Shown piece by piece: positions 1 to 10,961 of a DNA stretch of 64,000 nucleotides. The notes beneath the pieces are model-generated. The model was not told where the DNA came from. It made no database searches and was given only the letters and a program-made list of their open reading frames with translations. Each line of letters starts with the position of its first letter. The first letter of the stretch is position 1. This DNA comes from Agrococcus sp. KRD186 (GTDB taxonomy: Bacteria; Actinomycetota; Actinomycetes; Actinomycetales; Microbacteriaceae): the NCBI RefSeq assembly GCF_017168255.1, contig NZ_JABFAP010000001.1, forward strand, positions 1,705,691-1,769,690, written 5' to 3'. Made by a program: the position numbers and the translations under genes.

Positions 1-858
<858 letters not shown>

Positions 859-862
<4 letters not shown>

Positions 863-2394
863 GCTGCCGCTCCTTCGCTCGGGTCGGTCGGGTCTGCGGG
901 CGCACCCGCGGGAGGCTCGCCGGCCATCATCAGGCCGAGCGTGTCCCGGCTGGTGTCCGCTGGCACGACGCCCACGACGCCGCCGCGATACATCACCGCG
1001 ATGCGGTCGGCCAGCCCGACCACCTCGTCGAGCTCGGTCGAGACGACGATGACGGGGATGCCCGCGTCGCGGCTGGCGATGACCTGGCTGTGCACGAACT
1101 CGATCGAGCCGACATCGAGGCCGCGGGTGGGCTGCGAGGCGACGAACAGCGCCAGCGGGCGACCCAGCTCGCGAGCGAGCACCACCTTCTGCTGGTTGCC
1201 GCCGGAGAGCGTGCCGACACGCGTGTCGATGCCCTGTGCGCGGATGTCGAAGGCACCCAGCTTCTCGGTCGCGAACGCATCGCGCACGGCCCGGTCGATC
1301 GACCCGGCCTTGACGAACGGCTCGCCCCGGTAGCGATCGAGCATGAGGTTCTCGGCGATCGTGAAGTCGCCGACGAGGCCGTCGACCGTCCTGTCCTCCG
1401 GCACGAAGCCGACGCCCGAGTCGAGCACCTCGCGCACCGACTTCCCCTGCAGCTCGAGCCCGTTGAGCGTGATGGACCCGGTCGCGCGCGGCTGCATCCC
1501 GATGATCGCCTCGGTCAGCTCGGTCTGACCGTTGCCCTGCACGCCGGCGATGCAGAGCACCTCGCCGCCGCGAACATCGAAGGAGACGTCGTTGACGACC
1601 TTCTGGCCGATGGCGTCCAGCACGGTGAGCCCGCGGATCTCGACCACGTTGTCGGTGAGCACCGGCGGGCTCTTCTGCACGGTCAGCTCTACTGCGCGGC
1701 CGACCATCATGGAGGCCAGCTCGTTGCTGGAGTCCTCGCGGCTCGCCTCGCCGACCACCTTGCCCAGGCGGATGACCGTGATGCGGTCGGCGATCGCGCG
1801 CACCTCGCGCAGCTTGTGGGTGATGAAGACGATGGCCGTGCCCTCGTCGCGGAGCTGCTGCATGATCGCCATCAGCTCATCGGTCTCCCGCGGCGTCAGC
1901 ACGGCGGTGGGCTCGTCGAACACGAGCACCTTCGCATCCTGCGACAGCGCCTTGATGATCTCGACGCGCTGCTGCACACCGACGGGCAGATCCTCGATCT
2001 TCGCATCCGGGTCGATGTGGAAGCCGAAGCGGTCGGAGATCTCACGCACCTTCTGCTTGGCGCCGGCGAGCCCGCCGAGCGCCTTCTCGTGCCCGAGCAG
2101 CACGTTCTCGGCGACGGTGAAGACCGGGATCAGCATGAAGTGCTGGTGCACCATGCCGATGCCGGCGCGCATGGCGTCGCCGGGGCCTGAGAAGCGCTGC
2201 ACCTCGCCATCGAGCAGGATCTGGCCCTCGTCGGCCTGGTACAGGCCGTAGAGCACGTTCATGAGGGTGGACTTGCCGGCGCCGTTCTCACCCAGCAGGC
2301 AGTGGATCTCACCCGCGTTCACCTCGAGGTCGATGTGATCGTTGGCGGTGAGCGCGCCGAAGCGCTTCGTGATGCCCTTGAGCTCGAGGGTCAT
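859..2394 (-). CDS. ABC transporter ATP-binding protein with two NBDs (BMP/nucleoside-type importer)
   Basis: Cytoplasmic energy subunit of the importer, 511 aa, the usual size for double-NBD sugar/nucleoside ATPases. The first NBD has Walker A GENGAGKST (~residue 39) and Walker B VLVFDEPTAVL, with an atypical signature (PVGVQQRVEI). The second NBD has a degenerate P-loop (GVQGNGQTE) but an intact signature LSGGNQQKVVLARELG. This asymmetry is normal for the family. I start at the ATG at 2394 because GAAGGAAGG sits just upstream; a longer reading to 2478 adds 28 unlikely residues. It lies downstream of the two binding-protein genes and overlaps the permease gene by 4 nt. The start-proximal gap of 129 bp contains a strong hairpin. 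Confidence 0.93.
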
Positions 2395-2478
2395 GTGCCT
2401 TCCTTCGACGACGGTGACGACGCAAGTGAATCTAGTGGGTGTGCGCGCGAGCGCGCAGACGGGCCCGGTGCCGCTCAC

Positions 2479-2514
2479 GCGTGTGGGGGCCGGCAGGCGC
2501 CGACCCCCACGCGC
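2479..2514 (-). terminator. Strong intercistronic hairpin between binding protein and ATPase genes
   Basis: Arms 2479-2494 and 2499-2514 pair almost perfectly (GTGGGGG against CCCCCAC in the core, with one mismatch) around a 4-nt loop. No T-run follows on the minus strand. It lies 10 nt after the stop of the upstream lipoprotein gene, so it probably acts as a partial terminator or as a 3' mRNA stabiliser. That would allow more binding protein than ATPase and permease to be made. The role is inferred. Confidence 0.6.
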
Positions 2515-2523
2515 GATGTGCGC

Positions 2524-3630
2524 CTACTGCTGCGGGCTGGACGGCGACTCGACCACGATGTCACCGGCGATGATGCCGGCCGTGATCTCGTCGAGCTGAC
2601 CCTGCAGCTCCGGGTCGACAGCGCCCTCGAAGTCGTGGAACGGCGCAAGCGCGACGCCCTCGTTCTCGAGCGTGCCGACGTACGGCTCGCTCGAGAACTC
2701 GCCGGCAGCGGCCTGGTTCACGACCGTCTCGACGCCGGTCGCCATGCCCTTGAGGATCGAGGTCAGGAAGAGGTCGGCGTTCTCGGTCGAGGTCTCGTAG
2801 AGGTCGGCGTCGACGCCCACCAGCACGATGCCCGAGTCGTCACCCGCGTCGCGGATCGCCTCTGCGGCCGACAGGAAGATCGGGCCACCGACGGGCAGCA
2901 GCACGTCAGCGTTCTGGCCGATGAAGGTCTGGGCCATCGACTTGGCCTCGACGCCGGCCTCGAAGCCGCCCGTGAACGAGCCGTCCTGCGCCTCCGGGTC
3001 CCAGCCGAGCACCTGCACGTCCGTGCCGTTCTGCTCGTTGAAGTACATGGCGCCCTCGTAGAAGCCATCCATGAAGATCGTCACCGGCGGGATCGGCAGG
3101 CCGCCCCACGTCGCGATGATGCCCGTCTCGGTGTAGGAGGCGGCGGCGTAGCCGGCGAGGAAGGCCGCCTGCGCCGTGTCGTACACGATGGGCTGCACGT
3201 TGGGCAGGTCGATCGAGCTGTCGTCGATGATCGCGTAGTTGAGGTCGGGGTTGGCCTCAGCCGACGCGGCGGTCGCCTCGGCGAGCGAGAAGCCGACCGA
3301 GACGATCATGTTGCAGCCCTGGTCGATGACGCTCGAGAGGTTGGGCGCGTAGTCGGCAGCGGACTGCGACTCGACCGAGATCGGCTCGACGCCGAGCGAC
3401 TCTGCTGCGGCCTCGAGGCCCTCGAGCCCGAGCTGGTTGAAGGAGCGGTCGTCGAAGCCGCCCGAGTCGGAGACGATGCAGGGCGTGATGTCGGCCGTGG
3501 CGGCGGGCTCCGAGCCCGTCGGCTCGGACTCAGCGGGTGCCTCCGGCGCAGCGGCGCAGCCGGCGAGCAGCAGCGACGCGCCGAGCGCGATCGCGCCGCC
3601 GCGGAGGGCGGATCGAGTGGTCTTCCTCAA
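2524..3630 (-). CDS. BMP-family substrate-binding lipoprotein (first of two)
   Basis: Extracellular, lipid-anchored solute receptor of the importer, 368 aa. The start is a TTG at 3630 with GGAGG six bases upstream. It gives a short basic N-terminus, a hydrophobic stretch and the lipobox LLAG-C, then an Ala/Pro/Glu linker. The mature domain carries the BMP/Med/PnrA pattern: GGFDDRSFNQLGLEGLE near the N-terminus, later FLAGYAAASYTETG. The family binds nucleosides such as purines; the exact ligand here is unknown. It ends in VESPSSPQQ, nearly the same as the end of the paralogue encoded upstream (VESPSSP), which points to a tandem duplication. A TATGCT -10-like box at 3694-3689 may give this gene its own promoter. 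Confidence 0.92.
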   Translation of the reverse strand: MRKTTRSALRGGAIALGASLLLAGCAAAPEAPAESEPTGSEPAATADITPCIVSDSGGFDDRSFNQLGLEGLEAAAESLGVEPISVESQSAADYAPNLSSVIDQGCNMIVSVGFSLAEATAASAEANPDLNYAIIDDSSIDLPNVQPIVYDTAQAAFLAGYAAASYTETGIIATWGGLPIPPVTIFMDGFYEGAMYFNEQNGTDVQVLGWDPEAQDGSFTGGFEAGVEAKSMAQTFIGQNADVLLPVGGPIFLSAAEAIRDAGDDSGIVLVGVDADLYETSTENADLFLTSILKGMATGVETVVNQAAAGEFSSEPYVGTLENEGVALAPFHDFEGAVDPELQGQLDEITAGIIAGDIVVESPSSPQQ

Positions 3631-3733
3631 GGGATTCCTCCAGTGCAAAGGATGCTCGCCGCGGCGCGGCGTAGCGCATGTTGGGTCGAGCATAGAGCCG
3701 CGCTCGCCCCGTGCGCGCCGTGCCGGTTACACC

Positions 3734-3749
3734 GCAACGCAATCGTTGC
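3734..3749. promoter_or_regulatory. 16-bp inverted repeat between the two binding-protein genes
   Basis: GCAACG and CGTTGC flank a CAAT spacer, forming a perfect 6-bp dyad 17 nt downstream of the stop of the upstream lipoprotein gene and about 100 nt before the next start. It could be an operator or a short hairpin. The AT content is higher than in the surroundings. The regulator is unknown. Confidence 0.4.
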
Positions 3750-3765
3750 AATCGCTGAGTCGCGC

Positions 3766-4836
3766 TCAGGGGCTCGAGGGCGACTCCACCGTGATCTCGC
3801 CGGCGATGATCTGCTGCCGCAGCGCATCGAGCTCCGCCGTCGTCTCGTCGCTGACGCGCGAGTCGAGGTCGTGGAAGGGTGCGATGTCGACGCCGCCGTT
3901 CTCGAGCGTGCCGATGATGGGCTCGTCCGAGATCGTGCCGTCGACGGCGTCCGCGACGGCGCCGACCACGGCATCCTCCGTGTTCTTCAGGATGCTGGTG
4001 AGCAGCAGCGGCCGGAACTCGGCCGGCAGCGTGTCGTAGCCGTCGTTGTCGACCCAGATCACCAGCGCCTCGCCGCCGGCGTCGAGCGAGGCGCGGAAGG
4101 CGCCCTCGCCGACCTGACCGGCGACCGGCAGGATCACGTCGGCGCCCTGTGCGATGAACGCCTGCGTCTGGGTCTGGCCGAGGCTGACGTTCTCGAAGTC
4201 GCCGGTGAAGGTGCCGTCCTGCGAGTCCGGGTCCCAGCCGAGCAGCTCGACCTCGGCGCCCTTCGCCTCGTTGTAGGCGTCGATGCCGGCCGCGAAGCCG
4301 TCCATGAACAGCGTCACCGGCGGCTGATTGCCGCCGCCGAAGGTGGCGACGATGCCGGTCTCGGTGACGGATGCGGCGGTGTAGCCGGCGAGGTAGGCCG
4401 CCTGCGCGGTGTCGAAGACGATCGAGCGCACGTTGGGGCCTTCGACGAACTCGTCGACGATGGCGAACTGCACCTCGGGATTGGCCGCTGCCTGCTCCCC
4501 CGTCGCCGCGACGAGCTCGTAGCCCACCGTCAGCACGAAGCCGCAGCCGGTCTCGACGGCGGCCGCCACATTGGGGGCCAGATCGCTCTCACTGGTGGAG
4601 ACGAGCGCGTTGACCTCGACGCCGAGCTCCTGCTGCGCGCGCTCCATGCCTGCCCAACTGGTCTCGTTGAACGAGCGGTCGTTGAGACCGCCGGAGTTCG
4701 TGACCATCTGTGCGCACTCGAGCGACCGCTCGGCACCGGGATCGGCCGAAGCGCCCGATCCAGCGGGCGGGGGCGCGGCGCAGCCTGCGAGCAGGATGAG
4801 GGCGGCGAGCGCAGGGACAGCGAGCGTGCGGGACAA
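3766..4836 (-). CDS. BMP-family substrate-binding lipoprotein (second, promoter-proximal)
   Basis: Second receptor for the same importer, 356 aa. The start is a TTG at 4836 with AAGGAG seven bases upstream; the in-frame ATG at 4896 has no comparable site and would put a long arginine-rich stretch before the signal peptide. The signal is SRTLAVPALAALILLAG followed by the lipobox Cys. The BMP signature GGLNDRSFNETSWAGMERA is present, and YLAGYTAASVTETG matches the paralogue. It is the first gene of the apparent operon (this gene, second lipoprotein, ATPase, permease). A -10-like TACGAT at 4868-4863 gives a predicted leader of about 20 nt. Two receptors for one pump may widen the substrate range, or be a recent duplication. 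Confidence 0.92.
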   Translation of the reverse strand: MSRTLAVPALAALILLAGCAAPPPAGSGASADPGAERSLECAQMVTNSGGLNDRSFNETSWAGMERAQQELGVEVNALVSTSESDLAPNVAAAVETGCGFVLTVGYELVAATGEQAAANPEVQFAIVDEFVEGPNVRSIVFDTAQAAYLAGYTAASVTETGIVATFGGGNQPPVTLFMDGFAAGIDAYNEAKGAEVELLGWDPDSQDGTFTGDFENVSLGQTQTQAFIAQGADVILPVAGQVGEGAFRASLDAGGEALVIWVDNDGYDTLPAEFRPLLLTSILKNTEDAVVGAVADAVDGTISDEPIIGTLENGGVDIAPFHDLDSRVSDETTAELDALRQQIIAGEITVESPSSP

Positions 4837-4862
4837 GGGCGACTCCTTCGTGCGGTGGCGCA

Positions 4863-4868
4863 ATCGTA
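4863..4868 (-). promoter_or_regulatory. Candidate -10 box of the BMP importer operon
   Basis: On the minus strand TACGAT fits TANNNT and lies 26 nt upstream of the TTG start at 4836, leaving room for the AAGGAG ribosome binding site. No clear -35 is seen at 17 bp. Confidence 0.45.
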
Positions 4869-4921
4869 ACCGGCGGCGCGTACGCCGTCGGCGCACGCGC
4901 CGCGGCGGAGGGCTGCACTCG

Positions 4922-6034
4922 TCAGAGCGCGTCGGTGTTGCCCGAGCGCCGCACCGCGTCGACGACCTGCTTCACGCGCTGCGCGTTGTCGGTCGTGGTG
5001 ACCAGCAGCGCATCCGGGGTGTCGACGACCACCACGTCGTGGATGCCCACCACGGAGACGATGCGCTTCGACTGCGAGACCACGATGCCGCTCGCCGAGT
5101 CGGCGAGCACCGTCCCCTCGGTGCCGAGGATCGCGAGCCGCCCGCGCCGGCCGTTGTTGTGCAGCTTCGCGACGGCCGAGAAGTCGCCGACGTCGTCCCA
5201 GTCGAAGTCGCCTGGCACGACCACCATGCGGCCGCGGGCGGCCGCGGGCTCCGCCACCGAGTAGTCGATGGCGATCTTCTGCAGCTGCGGCCAGATGCGG
5301 TCGACGGCGGGGCCGCGCCTGGCCGGCTCGTCCCAGGCCTCGGCCAGCTCCTCGATCTGCGCGGCGAGCTCCGGCTCCTCCGAGGCGAGCTCCGCGAGCA
5401 GCACGTCGGCACGGGCGATGAACATGCCGGCGTTCCAGAGGTAGTCGCCCTCGTCGAGGTACCGCTGGGCGACCTGGGCGGACGGCTTCTCGACGAACTC
5501 CCGCACGATCGCCGCGCGCGGTGCGTCCGCGACGCCGACGCTGTCGCCGGCGCGGATGTAGCCGAAGCCGATGGCCGGCTCGGTCGGCGTGATGCCGATC
5601 GTGGCGATGTAGCCCGCGCGCGCGGCTGCGACGGCCTCGGCCGTCACCCGGCGGAACGCGCGCTCGTCGTCGATCACGTGGTCGGCGGCGAACGAGCCGA
5701 CGATCACGTCGGGCTCGCGCCGGCGCAGGATCGCCGCCGCGAGCGCCACCGCCACGGTCGAGTCGCGCGGATCGGCCTCGAGCACGATGTTCGCGTCCTC
5801 GAGCTCGGGGATCTGCGCCTCGACGGCTGCCCGGTGCGCGCGCCCGGTGACCACCATCGTGCGGCCGGGGCCCGACAGCGGGCTCAACCGGTCGTAGGTC
5901 GCGCGCAGCAGCGTCTTGCCGCTGCCGGTGAGGTCGTGGAGGAACTTGGGCGCGTCCGCGCGCGAGAGCGGCCAGAGGCGCGAACCGGTGCCGCCCGCAG
6001 GGATGATGCTGTAGAAGTCGTCGAGAGTCGCCAC
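4922..6034 (-). CDS. manC: Mannose-1-phosphate guanylyltransferase (GDP-mannose pyrophosphorylase)
   Basis: Cytoplasmic enzyme making GDP-mannose from mannose-1-phosphate and GTP, the donor for mannosylated envelope lipids and glycans. The N-terminus has the nucleotidyltransferase signature IIPAGGTGSRLWPLSR with PKFL nine residues after it; later GFGYIRAGD and VEKP as in the family. At 370 aa it holds only the transferase part and lacks the C-terminal type II phosphomannose isomerase domain found in long ManC/AlgA proteins. The GTG start at 6034 has no Shine-Dalgarno but lies 6 nt after TAGGCT, so a leaderless mRNA is likely. It is divergent from a GDP-mannose-type glycosyltransferase, which fits a shared pathway. 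Confidence 0.93.
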   Translation of the reverse strand: MATLDDFYSIIPAGGTGSRLWPLSRADAPKFLHDLTGSGKTLLRATYDRLSPLSGPGRTMVVTGRAHRAAVEAQIPELEDANIVLEADPRDSTVAVALAAAILRRREPDVIVGSFAADHVIDDERAFRRVTAEAVAAARAGYIATIGITPTEPAIGFGYIRAGDSVGVADAPRAAIVREFVEKPSAQVAQRYLDEGDYLWNAGMFIARADVLLAELASEEPELAAQIEELAEAWDEPARRGPAVDRIWPQLQKIAIDYSVAEPAAARGRMVVVPGDFDWDDVGDFSAVAKLHNNGRRGRLAILGTEGTVLADSASGIVVSQSKRIVSVVGIHDVVVVDTPDALLVTTTDNAQRVKQVVDAVRRSGNTDAL

Positions 6035-6139
6035 GGTGCGAGCCTAGCCAGCCGCACCCAGCCGATCCCCACCGCTCGTTCACCGGCCGTTCACCGGCCG
6101 CTCCCGGCTGCGTCCACGCGGGCGTCCTACCGTGGAGCC
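6035..6139. promoter_or_regulatory. Divergent promoter region with two leaderless-type -10 boxes
   Basis: On the minus strand TAGGCT (6046-6041) is 6 nt from the GTG of manC. On the plus strand TACCGT (6128-6133) is 6 nt from the GTG of the glycosyltransferase. Neither gene has a good ribosome binding site at normal spacing. The inner part also has a direct repeat of TTCACCGGCCG (around 6079-6101). Confidence 0.6.
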
Positions 6140-7291
6140 GTGAGCATCGAGCGAGTCGCGATCGTGACCGAGAGCTTCCTGCCGACCGTCAACGGCGTGA
6201 CCACCTCCGTCTGCCGGGTGCTCGACCACCTGGTCGACACCGGCCGCGAGGCCGTCGTCATCACGCCCCGCTGCGGCGCACCGGTGCACTACCGCGGCGT
6301 GCCCGTGCACGAGGTGCCCTCCTTCGCCTATCGGCGCTTCCCCGTCGGCCTGCCCAGCCCGCAGGTGGCAGCCCTGCTCGCGCGCTTCCAGCCCGACATC
6401 CTGCATGCGGCGAGCCCGTTCATGCTCGGCGGTCAGGCGATCGCCGAGGCGGCGCGCATCGGGCTGCCGAGCGTGGCGATCTACCAGACCGATGTCGCCG
6501 GCTTCGCGCGTCGCAACCGGCTCGGCGCCGGCTCCGCCTTCGCCTGGCAGATCATCCGGCTCATCCACAACAGCGCCGACCGCACGCTCGCCCCCTCGAG
6601 CGCCGCGATCGACGACCTTGCGGCCGCGGGCGTCAAGCGCGTGCACCGGTGGACCCGCGGCGTCGACCTCGACGGCTTCCACCCCGACAACCGCCAGGGC
6701 CCGGCTGCCGCGAACCTGCGCAGACGCATCGCGCCCGGAGGTGAGACGGTGGTCGGCTACGTCGGCCGCGTGGCCCCCGAGAAGGGGCTCGACCGGCTGC
6801 GCGCGCTCGCGGGCATGCCCGGCATCCGGCTCGCGATCGTCGGCGACGGCCCCGGCATGACCGAGACCCGCAGGCAGCTCGCCGACCTCAAGCCCGTCTT
6901 CCTCGGCCAGCTCGGCGGCTCCTCGCTGCGCGCCGCCTACGCCGCGATGGACGTCTTCGTGCACACCGGCGCCGAGGAGACCTTCGGCCAGACGTTGCAG
7001 GAGGCGGCGGCCAGCGGCCTGCCCGTCGTGGCCCCGCGTGCCGGCGGCCCGATCGACCTGGTGGACCACGGGACGACCGGGTTCCTCTTCACGACCGACG
7101 ACGCATCCGACCTTCGTCACGCGGTCGAGCGGCTCGTCGTCGACCCCGGCATGCGGGCGCGGATGGGCGAGGCCGGCCGCCGTCGCGTGCTCGGCCGGTC
7201 GTGGGGAGCGGTGGTCGACGAGCTGATCGGCCATTACGAGGGCGCAGCCCGTCGCGCACTGCGCGGCGTGGACGACCTCGTCGACGCGTAA
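6140..7291 (+). CDS. GT4-family glycosyltransferase, probable GDP-mannose-dependent alpha-mannosyltransferase
   Basis: Peripheral membrane or cytosolic GT-B enzyme, 383 aa, expected to transfer mannose to a lipid or glycan acceptor. The N-terminal half has the GT4 pattern ERVAIVTESFLPTVNGVTTS, and the sugar-nucleotide half has VVGYVGRVAPEKGLDRL and the EX7E element in GAEETFGQTLQEAAASGLPV. The closest described relatives by pattern are MgtA and PimB' of mycobacteria and corynebacteria. The acceptor cannot be told from sequence. The GTG start is 6 nt after TACCGT. It sits back to back with the GDP-mannose synthase gene, supporting mannose as the donor. Confidence 0.88.
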   Translation: MSIERVAIVTESFLPTVNGVTTSVCRVLDHLVDTGREAVVITPRCGAPVHYRGVPVHEVPSFAYRRFPVGLPSPQVAALLARFQPDILHAASPFMLGGQAIAEAARIGLPSVAIYQTDVAGFARRNRLGAGSAFAWQIIRLIHNSADRTLAPSSAAIDDLAAAGVKRVHRWTRGVDLDGFHPDNRQGPAAANLRRRIAPGGETVVGYVGRVAPEKGLDRLRALAGMPGIRLAIVGDGPGMTETRRQLADLKPVFLGQLGGSSLRAAYAAMDVFVHTGAEETFGQTLQEAAASGLPVVAPRAGGPIDLVDHGTTGFLFTTDDASDLRHAVERLVVDPGMRARMGEAGRRRVLGRSWGAVVDELIGHYEGAARRALRGVDDLVDA

Positions 7292-7305
7292 GCGGCGGAC
7301 CGTCC

Positions 7306-7333
7306 CTGGCGGTGTTCGCCAGAGGCATAGGAT
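7306..7333 (+). promoter_or_regulatory. Hairpin and -10 box upstream of sdhCDAB
   Basis: CTGGCG and CGCCAG (7306-7311, 7317-7322) form a perfect 6-bp stem with a 5-nt loop, directly followed by TAGGAT (7328-7333), a good -10 candidate 39 nt before the sdhC start. The dyad sits near where a -35 or operator would lie. It could also end transcription of the glycosyltransferase gene, though no T-run follows. Confidence 0.45.
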
Positions 7334-7372
7334 GGAAGAACCTTGCCCGGTCGAACAACGGAGGGAACGCGC

Positions 7373-7807
7373 GTGTCTGAGACATCGAGCAGCCTCACCC
7401 TCCCCGACCCCAGTCCTCGGAAGACCACGTTCAGCGGCACGCTGTATCGCGGCAACGAGGGCATGTGGTCGTGGGTGCTCCACCGCATCACCGGTGTGGC
7501 GATCTACTTCTTCCTGCTTGTGCACGTGCTCGACACCGCGCTCATCCGCGTGAGTCCAGAGGCGTACAACGCAGTGATGGCGACGTACAAGAACCCGATC
7601 ATGGGGCTCGGCGAGGTCGTGCTGGTCGGCGCGGTCGTGCTGCACGCCATGAACGGCCTGCGCATCATCCTGGTCGACGCGTGGCCGTGGGCGACGAAGC
7701 ACCAGCGCCTGCTGTTCTGGATCGTGATGGGACTGGTCGCCGTGCTGATGCTGTACTTCACGCCGACGCACCTGATCAACGTGTTCTCGCCCGAAGGAGG
7801 CGCGTGA
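7373..7807 (+). CDS. sdhC: Succinate dehydrogenase cytochrome b556 subunit
   Basis: Membrane anchor subunit of complex II, 144 aa, binding haem b and quinone with SdhD. Three hydrophobic segments are visible, with the family motif WSWVLHRITGVAIYFFLLVH and a second His in VVLHAMNGLRIILVD; these His and Arg residues are the usual haem and quinone ligands. The GTG start at 7373 is preceded by GGAGGGAA; a longer in-frame reading from 7343 has no such site. First gene of sdhCDAB, overlapping sdhD by one base. Confidence 0.95.
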   Translation: MSETSSSLTLPDPSPRKTTFSGTLYRGNEGMWSWVLHRITGVAIYFFLLVHVLDTALIRVSPEAYNAVMATYKNPIMGLGEVVLVGAVVLHAMNGLRIILVDAWPWATKHQRLLFWIVMGLVAVLMLYFTPTHLINVFSPEGGA

Positions 7808-8265
7808 TGACCGCCACGATCGAGAATCCGAACTACGCCTACCCGGCCCGCTCGGCCGGGCGTCGCGGCCCGAACCTCGAGAAGGCCGGCTGGATCTTCA
7901 TGCGCGCCTCCGGCGTCGTGCTGATCGTGCTGATCTTCGGCCACCTGGCGTTCAACCTGCTCTGGACCCCCGGCGGCATCCGCGCGGTCGACTTCGGCTT
8001 CGTGGGCGGCAAGCTCGCGCAGCCGTTCTGGCAGTGGTGGGACGTGCTGATGCTGTGGCTGGCGATCCTGCACGGCTCGAACGGCATGCGCACGATCGTC
8101 AACGACTACGTGCACAAGCCGATGATCCGCACCGTCGCCCTGTGGGCGATCGGCATCGCAGCCGCGGTGCTGATCATCCTCGGCACCCTCATCACGTTCA
8201 CGTTCAACCCGTGCCCCGAGGGCGCGGACCTCTCGCTGCTGCCTTCGTTCTGCGCAGAGCTCTAA
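7807..8265 (+). CDS. sdhD: Succinate dehydrogenase membrane anchor subunit
   Basis: Second membrane anchor of complex II, 152 aa, with three transmembrane stretches. It contains GWIFMRASGVVLIVLIFGHL with the conserved Arg, Ser and His, and LAILHGSNGMRTIVNDY in the second segment. The ATG at 7807 overlaps the stop of sdhC (TGATG), so translation is coupled. A short cytoplasmic N-terminus is rich in Arg and Gly. Confidence 0.94.
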   Translation: MTATIENPNYAYPARSAGRRGPNLEKAGWIFMRASGVVLIVLIFGHLAFNLLWTPGGIRAVDFGFVGGKLAQPFWQWWDVLMLWLAILHGSNGMRTIVNDYVHKPMIRTVALWAIGIAAAVLIILGTLITFTFNPCPEGADLSLLPSFCAEL

Positions 8266-8289
8266 GCACGATTCGGAGATCCCCAGTAC

Positions 8290-10076
<1,787 letters not shown>

Positions 10077-10077
<1 letters not shown>

Positions 10078-10895
10078 TGGCTGCGACGCAGATCACCGAC
10101 AACGACACCACCCCCGAGCCGGTGGACTCGGCCGCCGAGGCCGCTGACCGCCAGGTGCAGGCAGCAGACGCGATCGAGGAACCCCAGAGCTTCCCCGTCA
10201 CCGTCATCGTGCGCCGCTACGACCCCGAGATCGACGACGAGCCGCGCTGGGTCGACTACGACGTGCAGATGTTCGCCACCGAGCGCATCCTCGACGCCCT
10301 GCACCGCATCAAGTGGGAGCAGGACCCCTCGCTCGCCTTCCGCCGCTCGTGCGCCCACGGCGTGTGCGGCTCGGACGCCATGCGCATCAACGGCAAGAAC
10401 CGGCTCGCCTGCAAGGCGCTGGTGAAGGACTTCGACACCTCGAAGCCCATCTACGTCGAGGCGATCAAGGGTCTGCCGCTCGAGAAGGACCTGATCGTCG
10501 ACATGGAGCCGTTCTTCGACTCCTTCCGCGAGATCCAGCCGTTCCTGCAGGCCACCGGCAAGCCCGAGAAGGAGCGCCACCAGACGATCGCGCAGCGCGA
10601 GCGCTTCGACGACACCACCAAGTGCATCCTGTGCGCCGCGTGCACCACCTCGTGCCCGGTGTTCTGGACCGACGGCCAGTACTTCGGCCCCGCCGCGATC
10701 GTGAACGCGCACCGCTTCATCTTCGACTCGCGCGACGAGGCGAGCCAGGTGCGCCTCGACATCCTCAACGACAGGGAGGGCGTGTGGCGCTGCCGCACGA
10801 CCTTCAACTGCACGGATGCGTGCCCGCGCGGCATCCAGGTCACCAAGGCCATCGCAGAGGTCAAGCAGGCCATGATGACGGGCGTCAAGCTCTGA
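10077..10895 (+). CDS. sdhB: Succinate dehydrogenase iron-sulfur subunit
   Basis: Electron-transfer subunit of complex II, 272 aa. After an N-terminal extension of about 35 residues that is rich in Asp, Glu and Ala, it shows the plant-ferredoxin-type [2Fe-2S] cluster (RRSCAHGVCGSDAMRING, then LAC) and the C-terminal [4Fe-4S] and [3Fe-4S] ligands (CILCAACTTSCPVFW and CRTTFNCTDACPRG). The ATG overlaps the sdhA stop. It ends the operon and is followed by a terminator hairpin. Confidence 0.97.
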
Positions 10896-10913
10896 GCTGA
10901 CCTGCATCGACGG

Positions 10914-10948
10914 AGGCCGGACCCTGCGGGGATCCGGCCTTCGTCGTC
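10914..10948 (+). terminator. Terminator of sdhCDAB
   Basis: AGGCCGGA (10914-10921) pairs with TCCGGCCT (10933-10940) around an 11-nt loop, followed by TCGTCGTCT instead of a T-run. It lies 18 nt after the sdhB stop, between convergent genes. Confidence 0.75.
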
Positions 10949-10961
10949 TGCGCCGGCGACG

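Noticed and set aside
2302-4869. Long open frame opposite the importer genes (about 855 codons)
   Set aside because: Opposite-strand shadow of genes with clear family motifs; its sequence is Arg/His/Leu/Val repeats with no domain. High GC produces such frames throughout.
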